62,238 bases of DNA from assembly GCA_016868305.1 (NCBI GenBank), contig VGHK01000010.1:1-62238 (forward strand). The letters run 5' to 3'. Below the pieces are notes generated by a model. It was not told where the DNA came from. It was given only the letters and a program-made list of their open reading frames with translations, and made no database searches. Of the stretch, positions 8,567 through 17,475 are shown piece by piece (position 1 is the stretch's first letter; every line of letters begins with the position of its first letter). The position numbers and the translations under genes are program-made. Source of the stretch: Betaproteobacteria bacterium (GTDB taxonomy: Bacteria > Pseudomonadota > Gammaproteobacteria > Burkholderiales > Burkholderiaceae_A).

Positions 8567-8585
8567 AACCTGAGGCATTTTTTTT
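8552..8585 (+). terminator. Possible intrinsic terminator after the Fe-S protein gene
   Basis: GCCT and AGGC arms with an inner GGT/ACC pairing (2+2 internal loop) overlap the stop codon of the Fe-S gene and are followed by eight T residues. The stem is imperfect, so read-through to the DUF3501 gene 68 bases downstream is likely. Confidence 0.4.
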
Positions 8586-8652
8586 AGTCACAACTTTTTT
8601 TCTGTAACCCTAAAAAATCGAGAGAAAAACCGCTATGAATGGAGAAAGCACC

Positions 8653-9237
8653 ATGGGTCGTATCAGCCGCGAGTCGCTCTGGACACTAGAGCATTACGCA
8701 CGCATCCGAAACCAGTATCGCGCAGAGGTTATGGCGCACAAAAAGCTTCGCAGGCTGGAACTCGGCGACCATATCACCCTGTTCTTTGAAGACGAAAAGA
8801 CAATCCGTTACCAGGTGCAGGAGATGCTGCGCATCGAAAAAACCTTTGAAGAAGAGGGCATCCAAGACGAGCTTGATGCCTACAACCCGCTCATTCCCGA
8901 TGGCCGTAACTTCAAAGCCACTATGATGATCGAGTACCCCGATCCCGAGGTCCGTAAGGTTGAGCTTCGTAAGCTCCGGGGTGTCGAGTCCCGAGTCTGG
9001 GTTCAGGTGGAAGGCCGCGAGAAGGTCTGGGCAATCGCCGACGAAGACCTGATCCGCGAGAACGAAGAAAAAACATCCTCAGTGCATTTTCTTCGCTTCG
9101 AATTCGATGAGGACATGGCAGCAGCCTTGAAGTACGGGGTCGTGCTTGCCGTGGGCGTCGACCATGCTCACTATCGGGTAACTATGGACCCCGTTCCAGC
9201 AGACATACGGGCCGCCCTTGTCAAAGACCTCGCATAA
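8653..9237 (+). CDS. DUF3501 family protein
   Basis: A 194-residue cytosolic protein of unknown function, third gene of the rubrerythrin / Fe-S / DUF3501 trio. The ATG at 8653 is preferred over the one at 8635 because GGAG sits about nine bases before it and family members start with a similar ISRESLWTLEHYARIR segment. The middle is acidic and charged (LFFEDEKTIRYQVQEMLRIEKTFEEEGIQDELDAYNPLIPDG is typical of the family). No cofactor motif is recognised. Co-occurrence with rubrerythrin suggests a part in peroxide defence (inference). Confidence 0.88.
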   Translation: MGRISRESLWTLEHYARIRNQYRAEVMAHKKLRRLELGDHITLFFEDEKTIRYQVQEMLRIEKTFEEEGIQDELDAYNPLIPDGRNFKATMMIEYPDPEVRKVELRKLRGVESRVWVQVEGREKVWAIADEDLIRENEEKTSSVHFLRFEFDEDMAAALKYGVVLAVGVDHAHYRVTMDPVPADIRAALVKDLA

Positions 9238-9285
9238 CTGCAGGGCTGAAGTCCGTTCCTCTGAAGACGCGCTACACTGAAACTT

Positions 9286-9660
9286 ATGGCAACCGTAAAG
9301 GCAAAAAACGTTCTGGGAACAGAGTTGCAGCCCTGCAGCTTTGATCCTCTTACCGGGTTTTTTCGCGACGGCTGTTGCAATTCAAGCCAAGAAGACTTCG
9401 GAAGCCATACCGTCTGTGCCCAGATGACAGATGTCTTTCTGGCCTTCTCGATTCAAAAAGGCAACGACCTATCCACGCCTCGGCCTGAGTATCGATTTCC
9501 TGGCCTCAAGGCTGGTGATCGCTGGTGCGTCTGTGCGGGCCGCTGGCGTGAGGCTGCGGAGGCGGGCGTGGCGCCTCCCGTTGTCATGGAATCCACCCAC
9601 GAACGGGCGCTCGAGGTTATCGCGCTCGCCGATCTCGAATACCACGCCCTTCGCAGCTAA
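9286..9660 (+). CDS. DUF2237 family protein
   Basis: A 124-residue protein of the DUF2237 family (function unknown). The typical pattern is present: KNVLGTELQPCSFDPLTGFFRDGCC near the N-terminus, CAQMTDVFLAFSIQKGNDLSTPRPEYRFPGLK in the middle, and GDRWCVCAGRW with V-ESTHERALEV at the end. Conserved cysteines (CC, C-Q-T, WCVC) hint at metal binding or redox chemistry, but nothing is proven. A promoter-like TACACT lies shortly upstream. Confidence 0.88.
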   Translation: MATVKAKNVLGTELQPCSFDPLTGFFRDGCCNSSQEDFGSHTVCAQMTDVFLAFSIQKGNDLSTPRPEYRFPGLKAGDRWCVCAGRWREAAEAGVAPPVVMESTHERALEVIALADLEYHALRS

Positions 9661-9692
9661 ACCAATCGGCGCGGGGAATGGTCGACTCCCTG

Positions 9693-10265
9693 CTAGCGCA
9701 TCAGCGCCGTAAACGAAGACTCCGCCTTAATCACCTTAGGATTCACTACAAAGAGGCAATACCCCTGTGTGGGGTTACGCCGAAAATAATCCCGGTGGTA
9801 TTCCTCGGCCGGCCAGAACGTCTCCTGCACCTCTGCGGTCTTTCCCTGCCACTGGTCTGCAGAGACCTGCAAGAGCTCGGTAACGATCGGGGCGTCCCAG
9901 TGTCTGGTCTGCGTGAAATGGGCTATACGGCTGCGCACTAGGTCTGACTGTGCATCCGAGGTGGTAAAAATAATCGAACGGTACTGCGGGCCGACATCAT
10001 TGCCCTGGCGGTTCGGAGTGGTGGGGTCGTGGATGGTAAAGAAAACCTCAAGGAGATCACCACAGGTGACCTGGCTGCTGTCGAAATCCACCCGAACCAC
10101 TTCCGCATGGCCGGTTTTTTTCTCACAGACACTTGCGTAATCAGGCCGCGCCATCTGCCCGCCCATATAGCCGGACTGGACAAGGGCTACGCCCTTGATT
10201 CTCTGATACACGGCCTCAAGGCACCAGAAGCAACCACCACCCAGAAAAATCGTCTCAACCGCCAT
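9693..10265 (-). CDS. msrA: Peptide-methionine (S)-S-oxide reductase MsrA
   Basis: A 190-residue enzyme that repairs methionine-S-sulfoxide in proteins. The start at 10265 has AAGGAG 8 bases upstream; the frame runs open further but the protein core begins here. The catalytic cysteine is C12 in GGGCFWC. GYMGGQMARPDYASVC, KKTGHAEVVRVDFD and YRSIIF are standard MsrA blocks. Possible resolving cysteines are in CEKKTGH and GYCLF. It fits the surrounding set of oxidative-stress genes (rubrerythrin trio, rhodanese). Confidence 0.96.
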   Translation of the reverse strand: MAVETIFLGGGCFWCLEAVYQRIKGVALVQSGYMGGQMARPDYASVCEKKTGHAEVVRVDFDSSQVTCGDLLEVFFTIHDPTTPNRQGNDVGPQYRSIIFTTSDAQSDLVRSRIAHFTQTRHWDAPIVTELLQVSADQWQGKTAEVQETFWPAEEYHRDYFRRNPTQGYCLFVVNPKVIKAESSFTALMR

Positions 10266-10423
10266 ATTTGCTCTCCTTAGAATCACCTGCGCCAGACCAG
10301 CACACGGGGCTTTATTACCGCAAGTGGGAAGCATATGCCCAAAAGCGGCCGCACTTTGAACGCCATCGCCCTAGACTGCGCGCGAGTCACATACATTCCC
10401 ACTGAATCTCCCCGGAGTCCTGT

Positions 10424-11455
10424 ATGCAGTTTCTGAAACGAATCTTTCTTCGCCGCGCGACGGTTATGGCGCTGATGGTCTCAGCGACCACCTTCGGGGC
10501 GGCTCCCGAGGCATGGGCGAACAAACCCGAAACGCATGCACGCGCCTCCGGACCCCTGCCCGCAGCCATTGTGTCCGCGGCCGAACTGAAATCCCTGCTA
10601 GACCGCAGGGCAGTCACCGTACTCGATACCCGAGAGCTTCTTCAGGCAGATCAAAAAACCCCCAACTTTGAGGCGGGCCATATTCCCGGGGCTCTGCCCG
10701 CCCCATACTCGCGCTTTCGCGCCTCGCAGGACAACCCTGGGCAGCCACCGTCTGCCGAGCGACTCAGCGAGATTGCCAGCCAGCTCGGCATCCGCCCTGA
10801 AATGCCCATTGTGCTTACCGGCAGTGGATCAGACCCGACGGAATTTGGGGGCGTCGCTCGCGTCTACTGGAACCTCAAATTAGCGGGGTTTCAGCAACTG
10901 GCAATTCTTAATGGCGGCTTTGGTGCCTGGCTCGCCGCCGGCTACCCCGTGCAGACCGGTTCGGCCAGAATCGCCCCTCGACCGGTTCGCCTGAGCCAAG
11001 ATTCCGCTCTACTGGTAACCACCCAGAGCCTAAGCGCGTCACTGCAAAAAAGCGACAAGCCACTGCTCATCGATGCCCGCCCCGAGGACTTCTATCTCGG
11101 CGATACCCGGCATCCCGCTGCGGCCCGGTGGGGAACGCTGCCCGGCGCGAAACATATCGACAGTGAAGAGTGGTTTACCGCAAACACCGGGCGACTATTG
11201 CCGCGCGCCGAGCTTCAGAAGCTCGCCCAGGGCTTCGGAATCAATAGCCAGCAGCCGGTTGTTGCCTTCTGTAATACGGGGCACTGGGCCGCAACGCAAT
11301 GGTTTATCCTGTCCGAGGTGCTCGGCTTCAGTCAGGTAAAGTTATATCCTGATTCCATCGTGGCATGGAGCAGAGCTGTCCTGCCGATGGATAATCAGCC
11401 CTCCCGAGCGGTTGCGCTACTGCGTCAGACCCAGGGTAAAGGTATTCAAAACTAA
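10424..11455 (+). CDS. Periplasmic two-domain rhodanese (sulfurtransferase)
   Basis: A 343-residue exported sulfurtransferase with two rhodanese domains. A signal peptide covers about residues 1-32 (basic start, hydrophobic core, ends near AWANK). The first domain (about 48-180) has DTRELL and GHIPGALPAPY, but its active-site loop reads TGSGSDPTEF and lacks the cysteine, so it is structural. The second (about 195-325) keeps the catalytic cysteine in AFCNTGHWAATQW. Two-domain rhodaneses move sulfane sulfur, for example from thiosulfate. The next gene is a YeeE/YedE-type transporter, so a thiosulfate or sulfane-sulfur handling unit is likely (inference). Confidence 0.9.
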   Translation: MQFLKRIFLRRATVMALMVSATTFGAAPEAWANKPETHARASGPLPAAIVSAAELKSLLDRRAVTVLDTRELLQADQKTPNFEAGHIPGALPAPYSRFRASQDNPGQPPSAERLSEIASQLGIRPEMPIVLTGSGSDPTEFGGVARVYWNLKLAGFQQLAILNGGFGAWLAAGYPVQTGSARIAPRPVRLSQDSALLVTTQSLSASLQKSDKPLLIDARPEDFYLGDTRHPAAARWGTLPGAKHIDSEEWFTANTGRLLPRAELQKLAQGFGINSQQPVVAFCNTGHWAATQWFILSEVLGFSQVKLYPDSIVAWSRAVLPMDNQPSRAVALLRQTQGKGIQN

Positions 11456-11463
11456 GGTATGGT

Positions 11464-11486
11464 CCCGCTCCACAGGCGGGCTTTTT
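11464..11486 (+). terminator. Intrinsic terminator or attenuator between rhodanese and YeeE genes
   Basis: CCCGC-N7-GCGGG stem followed by CTTTTTT-like T-run, just after the rhodanese stop and only about 10 bases before the transporter ATG. Its position suggests partial termination of rhodanese transcripts. Confidence 0.55.
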
Positions 11487-11496
11487 GGTAGAAAAA

Positions 11497-12669
11497 ATGT
11501 CGGTATCGCAGTCGTCTCGTCTGGGCATTGTCTTCCTGGCGATAGCAGGGGTTGTCACGATTACCTTCCTTGCAGGTGTTCAGGCAGGGCTTCTGGTGCT
11601 CATCGGCATCGGATTCGGCCTAGCGCTGCAGGGCTTTGGTTTTGGGTTCACCGGCGGCTGGCGGCGCATGATTCAAGCGCGTGACCCCTCGGGCATGCTG
11701 GCCCAAATGGCCCTCATGGTCGTCGCCTCGGCCCTTGCCCTGCCCCTTCTAGCAGCATTTCCGGAAGAGCTCGTGGGAGCCGTAGCGCCAATTAGCTGGA
11801 GCTTAATTATTGGCGCTTTTGTCTTTGGTATCGCTATGCAGCTCGCCGATGGCTGCGGGTCAGGGTCTCTAAATAAGGCCGGCGCAGGCAACATCTATTC
11901 TTGGGCGGTCATGCCCAGCTTTATTTTCGGCAGCTTCGTTGGCGCATCCCACCAGCCCGCATGGCTTTCCCTTGGCGGCCCACTCGACGCGCTCGCACCG
12001 GATCCCTCTCTCGGCTTTTCCGTTAACCTGCTTCCGGCATTCGGGTCGACCGGGGCGATTCTGGTCAATGTACTCATCTGCGTAATGGTGGGCTTGGTTT
12101 TCTTCAAAATGCGCGCTGCTGCCACAGCCCATTCAGGAACCCCAGGGTCTGCCTCTGGGCTAGCTTCTACCGTCTGGAACATGCCATGGCTAAAGGCAGC
12201 GGCGGTCATTGGAATTCTCTATGCGATTCATCTGGCTGTGGCGGGGCAGCCTTGGGGCATTGTTTATGGCCTGGGGCTTTGGGGCGCCAAAATCGCAGCG
12301 GGACTCGGGGTCAACCTGGCCGATGACGCTTTTTGGGGAGTGGCCCCCCATGCTGCGCGTCTCACCGAGCCTGTACTCTGGGACATAACCTCGCTCACCA
12401 ATATCGGTCTGCTTTTTGGCACGATGGCAGCCTCCCGCTGGACGAACCCAGATTCGGCGAAGAATTTTCTTTCGGCGCGACAGTGGGTCATAGGCCTTGC
12501 CGCTGGTCTGGTGTTGGGCTACAGCGCGCGCTTGGCCTTTGGCTGCAATATTGGGGGCTTTCTTGGCGGCGTGGCCTCGGCAAGCCTGCATGGCTGGGTC
12601 TGGTTCGCTATGGCTTTCTTGGGCTCTATTTTTGGTGTCGCACTGCGCAAGCGCCTGGGGATGGGCTAG
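11497..12669 (+). CDS. YeeE/YedE (TsuA-like) sulfur-compound transporter
   Basis: A 390-residue multi-helix membrane protein of the YeeE/YedE family, whose characterised member TsuA imports thiosulfate. The ATG at 11497 is used rather than the in-frame TTG 12 bases upstream. About nine to ten hydrophobic segments are visible. The two hallmark cysteine motifs are present, AMQLADGCGSGSL and LAFGCNIGGFLGG, in the two pseudo-symmetric halves. An upstream periplasmic rhodanese and a downstream small membrane protein complete a probable sulfur module. Confidence 0.88.
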   Translation: MSVSQSSRLGIVFLAIAGVVTITFLAGVQAGLLVLIGIGFGLALQGFGFGFTGGWRRMIQARDPSGMLAQMALMVVASALALPLLAAFPEELVGAVAPISWSLIIGAFVFGIAMQLADGCGSGSLNKAGAGNIYSWAVMPSFIFGSFVGASHQPAWLSLGGPLDALAPDPSLGFSVNLLPAFGSTGAILVNVLICVMVGLVFFKMRAAATAHSGTPGSASGLASTVWNMPWLKAAAVIGILYAIHLAVAGQPWGIVYGLGLWGAKIAAGLGVNLADDAFWGVAPHAARLTEPVLWDITSLTNIGLLFGTMAASRWTNPDSAKNFLSARQWVIGLAAGLVLGYSARLAFGCNIGGFLGGVASASLHGWVWFAMAFLGSIFGVALRKRLGMG

Positions 12670-12670
12670 C

Positions 12671-12826
12671 ATGACGCGTCTCACGTCCATCCTGCTCTTC
12701 TGGGTAGTCTTTGTCGGCCTGCTGGTGCTCGACCAGTCCCGGTTCGATAAACCCCGTCCAGAGCCGCCTGCAGTCCTCATGGGCAGCGGCATTGCCGCCA
12801 GCGGTGGCCACTGCTCAGGCCGTTAG
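12671..12826 (+). CDS. Small 51-residue membrane protein
   Basis: ATG one base after the YeeE/YedE stop codon and running to TAG at 12824-12826. The protein has one transmembrane helix (about residues 5-20, LTSILLFWVVFVGLLVL), then a proline-rich segment and a Gly-rich tail GSGIAASGGHCSGR containing its only cysteine. I do not recognise a family. Tight spacing to the transporter suggests co-translation and a role as accessory subunit or sulfur-relay tail (inference). Confidence 0.6.
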   Translation: MTRLTSILLFWVVFVGLLVLDQSRFDKPRPEPPAVLMGSGIAASGGHCSGR

Positions 12827-12883
12827 GGCTTTGCAACAACGGTTTCCATCGCGCCAAAATCAAAGTCGTAAGACAATACAGCG

Positions 12884-13774
12884 ATGCCTATCCCTCGCCC
12901 CCAGTTGCACCGTCGAAATCCTGCCCCCCAGGTTGCCTCGCCTGCCCCGCCTCCCGCGCCTGGCTGCCTCTTCTGCGAAAAGGCCGGAGGCCGCCTGCTG
13001 CAGAACCATGAGTCGTTCCGAATCATTGCAGCCGACGATCACGAATTACCCGGGGTGGCCAGGGTGGTCTGGAATCACCACGTACAAGAAATCTCGGACT
13101 TAGAGGAAACCGACCGCAGCCTTCTGATGCAGGCCATCTACGAGGCCGAACTTCAGATTCGCACCCTCATGCGCCCGCACAAGGTCAACGTGGCAAGCCT
13201 TGGTAACCAGGTTCCGCATCTGCATCTGCACCTCATTCCCCGGTGGCGTACAGACCCGTGGTGGCCTCAGAGTGCATGGTCGGAAAGGCCGGCACTTCTC
13301 TGGCGTGGTATCAGCGCCACTGGCTTTGCTGAGGAGACGGCAGACCCGACCGAGGAACCAGCGCTTTTTGCTGTTGGCGACTGGAAACAGCTAAAAGACA
13401 TGGCCAGCCCAGTGCGCCAGAAGGTCTTCGTACAAGAGCAAGGAGTACCTCAGGAAGAAGAATGGGATGAACAAGACAGGATCTGCAGGCATGCCGTAGT
13501 GCGCGCCGGAGACCATCCTGTCGCCACCGGACGCCTGCTGCCAGACGGTCGTATTGGGCGCATGGCCGTGTTGCCAGAATTTCGTCGTCGGGGACTCGGG
13601 CGCGTTATTCTCCGCAGCCTCATCGATGAGGCTGCGGCACGCGGAATCGAAGGGGTTTTTCTGCATGCCCAGACGCATGCCCTTGGTTTTTATGAAAAAG
13701 AAGGGTTTTATGCCGAAGGCGAGGAGTTTTTCGAGTGTGAGATTCCCCATCGAAAAATGCTTCGATCGGGCTGA
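12884..13774 (+). CDS. HIT-domain / GNAT N-acetyltransferase fusion protein
   Basis: A 296-residue two-domain protein. Residues ~28-140 form a HIT domain (starts CLFCEKAGGRLL, ends with the catalytic histidine triad HLHLHLIPRW preceded by NQVPH). Residues ~160-296 form a GNAT acetyltransferase of the ElaA/YjcF type, with RQKVFVQEQGVPQEEEWDEQD and the acetyl-CoA loop MAVLPEFRRRGLGRVIL. HIT proteins hydrolyse or transfer nucleotides; GNATs acetylate amines. The joined substrate is unknown. The first ~25 residues are a proline-rich tail whose start is uncertain. Confidence 0.85.
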   Translation: MPIPRPQLHRRNPAPQVASPAPPPAPGCLFCEKAGGRLLQNHESFRIIAADDHELPGVARVVWNHHVQEISDLEETDRSLLMQAIYEAELQIRTLMRPHKVNVASLGNQVPHLHLHLIPRWRTDPWWPQSAWSERPALLWRGISATGFAEETADPTEEPALFAVGDWKQLKDMASPVRQKVFVQEQGVPQEEEWDEQDRICRHAVVRAGDHPVATGRLLPDGRIGRMAVLPEFRRRGLGRVILRSLIDEAAARGIEGVFLHAQTHALGFYEKEGFYAEGEEFFECEIPHRKMLRSG

Positions 13775-13781
13775 TGCCTTT

Positions 13782-16700
13782 TCATAAGCCAGCCGCCGCA
13801 TCGCCAGGGTAGACCAGCGCAACCTCTGCATCCCCTACCGCCTCTCGAATCTCCGAAAGACGCTCATCTGAGGGAATCACGCGCCAGTTCTCTCCCAGAA
13901 TCAGCTCGCAGGCCTCACGCTTGCCCACAAGGTGGAGAAAGATCGGACATCCCAGTAAACCCGCTTGCGCTGTTGCGCTGGGTGTCTGTGATCCAGAGCG
14001 CGTGTTGCCTGCTCTAAGGGCTTGGGCTAGCCGGTCGACGGCATCTTTTGCCTCTAGAGGAATCGTCAGCCGAACCCCCTTGGCATGCCGCATACGCGCC
14101 TCTGCGAGTGTCAGCACCTCGGTCGCGGCACCACGCAGGCCTCCGGAGTAATCGTCATTTTCCACACGGGCCTGCACCAGAAGCGGCTCGTCTACGCGCA
14201 GAACATGACGCCGGCTGTCATAGAGCTCGTTAAACACCGTTACCTCCAGCCGAGCGGATCCGTCGTCGATCACCACCACCCGCATCATGCCCCGACGGGT
14301 CATCTGGGCCCTGCTGTCCACAATGACTCCCGCCATCCAGATCGGATCGCGGCTAGGCTGCAACCGCGCCAACGGCGTTGCCGCCCAGCGCCGCATTTCA
14401 TCCCGAACATCATCAAAGAGGCTCGCCGAGAAACAAAAACCAAGCGCCGACTTTTCCTCTAGCAGCATCTGGCGAAGGGAAAAAGGAGATGCCTGCGGCA
14501 GGTTCACAGCGGACAAAGCCGCCTCTGAACCTCCCCCCGAACTGTCGAAGAGCCCACCCTGGTGAGCGCTGGCCTGCGCATCTTCGGCGGCCTGCAGGGC
14601 AATGCCAATACCCCCCAGCCACCACGATCGACCGCGAGCGCCCTCGGGATTGATCATGTCAAAGGCCCCCGCCTTCACCAATGCCTCTATGGCCTTTTTA
14701 TTGACGGCACGCCGATCAACACGGCTGCAGAAATCAAAGAGGTCGTGAAAAAGTCCTTCGGCCCGGGCCCTGACGATTGCGGCAACCGCCGACTCGCCCA
14801 CGCCCCGAATTGCCCCCAGCCCATACCGAATGGCCTTGCGACCTGCCTCTGGCTCAAACCGATAGACGGACTGATTGATATCTGCTGGCAGAACGGTAAT
14901 GCCGTTGGCCTTTGCATCCGACACCAGAAAGGCCACCTTGTCGGTGTCGTCCATATCACCCGACAGAGTAGCGGCAATAAACTCCGCAGGGTAATGGGCC
15001 TTCAGCCATGCGGTCTGATAGGTAATCACGGCATAGGCTGCCGTATGGCTTTTGTTAAAACCGTACTCGGCAAACTTCTCCATGAGGTCGAAGAGCTGCG
15101 TGGCCAAGGCTTCGCTATGGCCTTTTTTCTGAGCACCCTCTAAAAATATGCTGCGCTGCTGGGCCATCTCTTCAGGCTTTTTCTTGCCCATCGCCCGGCG
15201 TAGAAGATCCGCACCCCCCAGAGAGTAGCCCGCAATAATCTGGGCAATCTGCATCACCTGCTCCTGATAGACGATCACGCCATAGGTAGGCGCAAGACAG
15301 TCTTTAAGATCAGGGTGAAAGTAGTCAATCTTCTGCTGGCCCCGCTTACGCAGAATGAAGTCATCGACCATGCCGGAATTCAAGGGCCCGGGGCGGTACA
15401 GGGCAAGCATGGCAATGATGTCTTCAAACTGGTCTGGGGCAAGCTTCACCAGATACCGACGCATGCCCTGCGATTCCACCTGAAATATCCCGGTGGTGTT
15501 GGCCTCTTTGAGCACCTGGTAGGCCAAGGAATCGTCAAACCCATTGAGCTCAGCAAGGGTAAGGGGGCCCGCCTGGTGAAGAGCCCCCTGGGCGTCTGCA
15601 GCGGCCGGGCGAAACGGCAGCTTTTCCGGGTAGAGCCGGTTAATCGTGTCTACCGCCGCCTGAATGATGGTGAGGTTTTTCAGCCCCAGAAAATCAAACT
15701 TCACAAGCCCTGCGGCCTCAACATCGTCCTTGTCGTACATGCTGACCACACCCTCGTCGCCCGACGCGCCTGGGGCCTGGTACAAGGGGCAGAAATCAGT
15801 AAGACGCCCGGGCGCAATGAGCACGCCACCCGCATGCATCCCAACATTGCGCACAAGGTCCTCGAGCGGCCCAGCAACGGCAAGCAGTTCGCGCACCTCG
15901 TCCTCTTTCTTTTCGCGCTCTGCGAGGATGGGCTCTTTTTCTCGTGCCTCTTGCAGCGACAACGGCTTGTTCTGCACCACTGGAATAAGCTTGGAGAGCT
16001 GGTCACAAAAGTTATACGGCAGATCGAGCACCCGCCCCGCATCCCGAATCACCGCCCGAGAGGCCATCGTGCCAAAGGTTACGATCTGACTGACCGCCTG
16101 ACTGCCATACCGACTGCGAACATAGTCGATTACCTTGTGCCGCTTCTCCTGACAGAAGTCGATATCAAAGTCGGGCATGCTCACCCGCTCGGGATTTAGG
16201 AATCTTTCAAAGAGAAGCGCATAGGGAAGCGGGTCGAGATCGGTAATCCCGAGGCTATAGGCCACCAAGGAGCCCGCCCCAGAGCCACGACCCGGGCCCA
16301 CCGGAACCCCATGGGATTTCGCCCAGTTAATGAAGTCGGCCACAATCAAAAAATATCCGGGGAACCCCATCTGGATAATCGTGTCGCATTCCAAGGCCAG
16401 TCGGGCCTCATACTCAGGCGCCTTCTGAGCCCGAACCACAGGGTCAGAAAACCGCTCGATCAGTCGCTGTTGCAGCCCTTGTTCGCTTGCCTGCCGCAGA
16501 AAGCTATCGAGTGACGTGCCCTGGGGAATTGGAAAGTCGGGCAGCTGGGGCGTTCCTAACTGCAGCGTGAGGCTGCAACGCTCTGCAATATGCACCGTGT
16601 TTGCCAGGGCGGCCGGAATATCCGCAAAAAGCGCCTCCATCTCCTGCTGCGACTTCAGATACTGCTGGGCCGTGAAGTCACGCAGTCGCCGAGGGTCTGC

Positions 16701-17405
16701 CAGGGTCTCGCCCCGTGCAATACACACCTTGGCCTCATGCGACCGAAAATCTTCGGCATTGAGGAACTGAATGGGGTGGGTGGCCACCACTGGAATATCG
16801 GCGCGCACTGCCAAATCAACGGTCTGGCGAACGAGCAGTTCATCGTCATCAAACCCTGCCCGATGCACCTCGAGATAGAAGCGATCCCCAAAAACAGACT
16901 GGTAACGCTGCGCCCACTGCGCCGCCTGTTCCGCCGCCTGTGCGGAACGCCGCATCAGCAGCTGGCCGATGAGGCCAAACCGGCCTCCGGACAGGCAGAT
17001 CAGTCCGTCGTGAAGTCTATCGTTCGACCCGGCATGTTCCGAGGCCTCCGAGAACCATGCAAACGCCATTTCTCCTCGATCTTTCTGGGCATTGGTCAGC
17101 CAGGCACGACTAATGAGAGTGCAGAGATTGCGATAGCCCTTGAGGTTCTGTGCGAGAAGCAAAATGCGACTGGTTGGGTCACGCGGATCTTCAGGCGCTA
17201 CCCAGGCATCCACGCCCAGAAGCGGCTTTACACCCTGGGCGCGGGCCGCCTTGTAGAACTTGATAAAACCAAAGGTGTTGCCAAGGTCGGTGATCGCCAG
17301 GGCCGGCTGGCCATCTTGTGCGGCTAGATGTACGGCGCCCTCAAGGCGCGTTATGCCATCGACCATGGAGTACTCTGAGTGCAGGCGCAGGTGAACGAAC
17401 GGCAT
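13782..17405 (-). CDS. dnaE: DNA polymerase III subunit alpha
   Basis: Replicative polymerase catalytic subunit, about 1207 residues from the ATG at 17405 (MPFVHLRLHSEYSMVDG, the usual family start). In-frame ATGs at 17414 and 17432 are alternatives, the latter with a weak AAGG. The PHP domain is N-terminal. The polymerase core contains GPGRGSGAGSLVAYSLGITDLDP, the catalytic aspartates in PDFDIDFC and KFDFLGLK, and YQEQVMQIAQIIAGYSLGGADLLRRAMGKKK. An OB-fold (WMAGVIVDSRAQMTRRG) and tau-binding tail follow. Essential. It lies 70 bases downstream of tRNA-Leu on the same strand and converges with the HIT-GNAT gene. Confidence 0.97.
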   Translation of the reverse strand: MPFVHLRLHSEYSMVDGITRLEGAVHLAAQDGQPALAITDLGNTFGFIKFYKAARAQGVKPLLGVDAWVAPEDPRDPTSRILLLAQNLKGYRNLCTLISRAWLTNAQKDRGEMAFAWFSEASEHAGSNDRLHDGLICLSGGRFGLIGQLLMRRSAQAAEQAAQWAQRYQSVFGDRFYLEVHRAGFDDDELLVRQTVDLAVRADIPVVATHPIQFLNAEDFRSHEAKVCIARGETLADPRRLRDFTAQQYLKSQQEMEALFADIPAALANTVHIAERCSLTLQLGTPQLPDFPIPQGTSLDSFLRQASEQGLQQRLIERFSDPVVRAQKAPEYEARLALECDTIIQMGFPGYFLIVADFINWAKSHGVPVGPGRGSGAGSLVAYSLGITDLDPLPYALLFERFLNPERVSMPDFDIDFCQEKRHKVIDYVRSRYGSQAVSQIVTFGTMASRAVIRDAGRVLDLPYNFCDQLSKLIPVVQNKPLSLQEAREKEPILAEREKKEDEVRELLAVAGPLEDLVRNVGMHAGGVLIAPGRLTDFCPLYQAPGASGDEGVVSMYDKDDVEAAGLVKFDFLGLKNLTIIQAAVDTINRLYPEKLPFRPAAADAQGALHQAGPLTLAELNGFDDSLAYQVLKEANTTGIFQVESQGMRRYLVKLAPDQFEDIIAMLALYRPGPLNSGMVDDFILRKRGQQKIDYFHPDLKDCLAPTYGVIVYQEQVMQIAQIIAGYSLGGADLLRRAMGKKKPEEMAQQRSIFLEGAQKKGHSEALATQLFDLMEKFAEYGFNKSHTAAYAVITYQTAWLKAHYPAEFIAATLSGDMDDTDKVAFLVSDAKANGITVLPADINQSVYRFEPEAGRKAIRYGLGAIRGVGESAVAAIVRARAEGLFHDLFDFCSRVDRRAVNKKAIEALVKAGAFDMINPEGARGRSWWLGGIGIALQAAEDAQASAHQGGLFDSSGGGSEAALSAVNLPQASPFSLRQMLLEEKSALGFCFSASLFDDVRDEMRRWAATPLARLQPSRDPIWMAGVIVDSRAQMTRRGMMRVVVIDDGSARLEVTVFNELYDSRRHVLRVDEPLLVQARVENDDYSGGLRGAATEVLTLAEARMRHAKGVRLTIPLEAKDAVDRLAQALRAGNTRSGSQTPSATAQAGLLGCPIFLHLVGKREACELILGENWRVIPSDERLSEIREAVGDAEVALVYPGDAAAGL

Positions 17406-17475
17406 AACCGTCATTCTCGCACTGATTCTCATTCGCGCCTTTTGGTTACCTGCCCGTAACCGAACCTTACGCTGT

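Noticed and set aside
10424-11455. Thiosulfate sulfurtransferase with two active sites
   Set aside because: Only the second domain has the catalytic cysteine; the first loop reads TGSGSD.
15315-16199. Plus-strand open frame of 294 residues inside dnaE
   Set aside because: Antisense of the polymerase core, with no ribosome site or recognisable domain.
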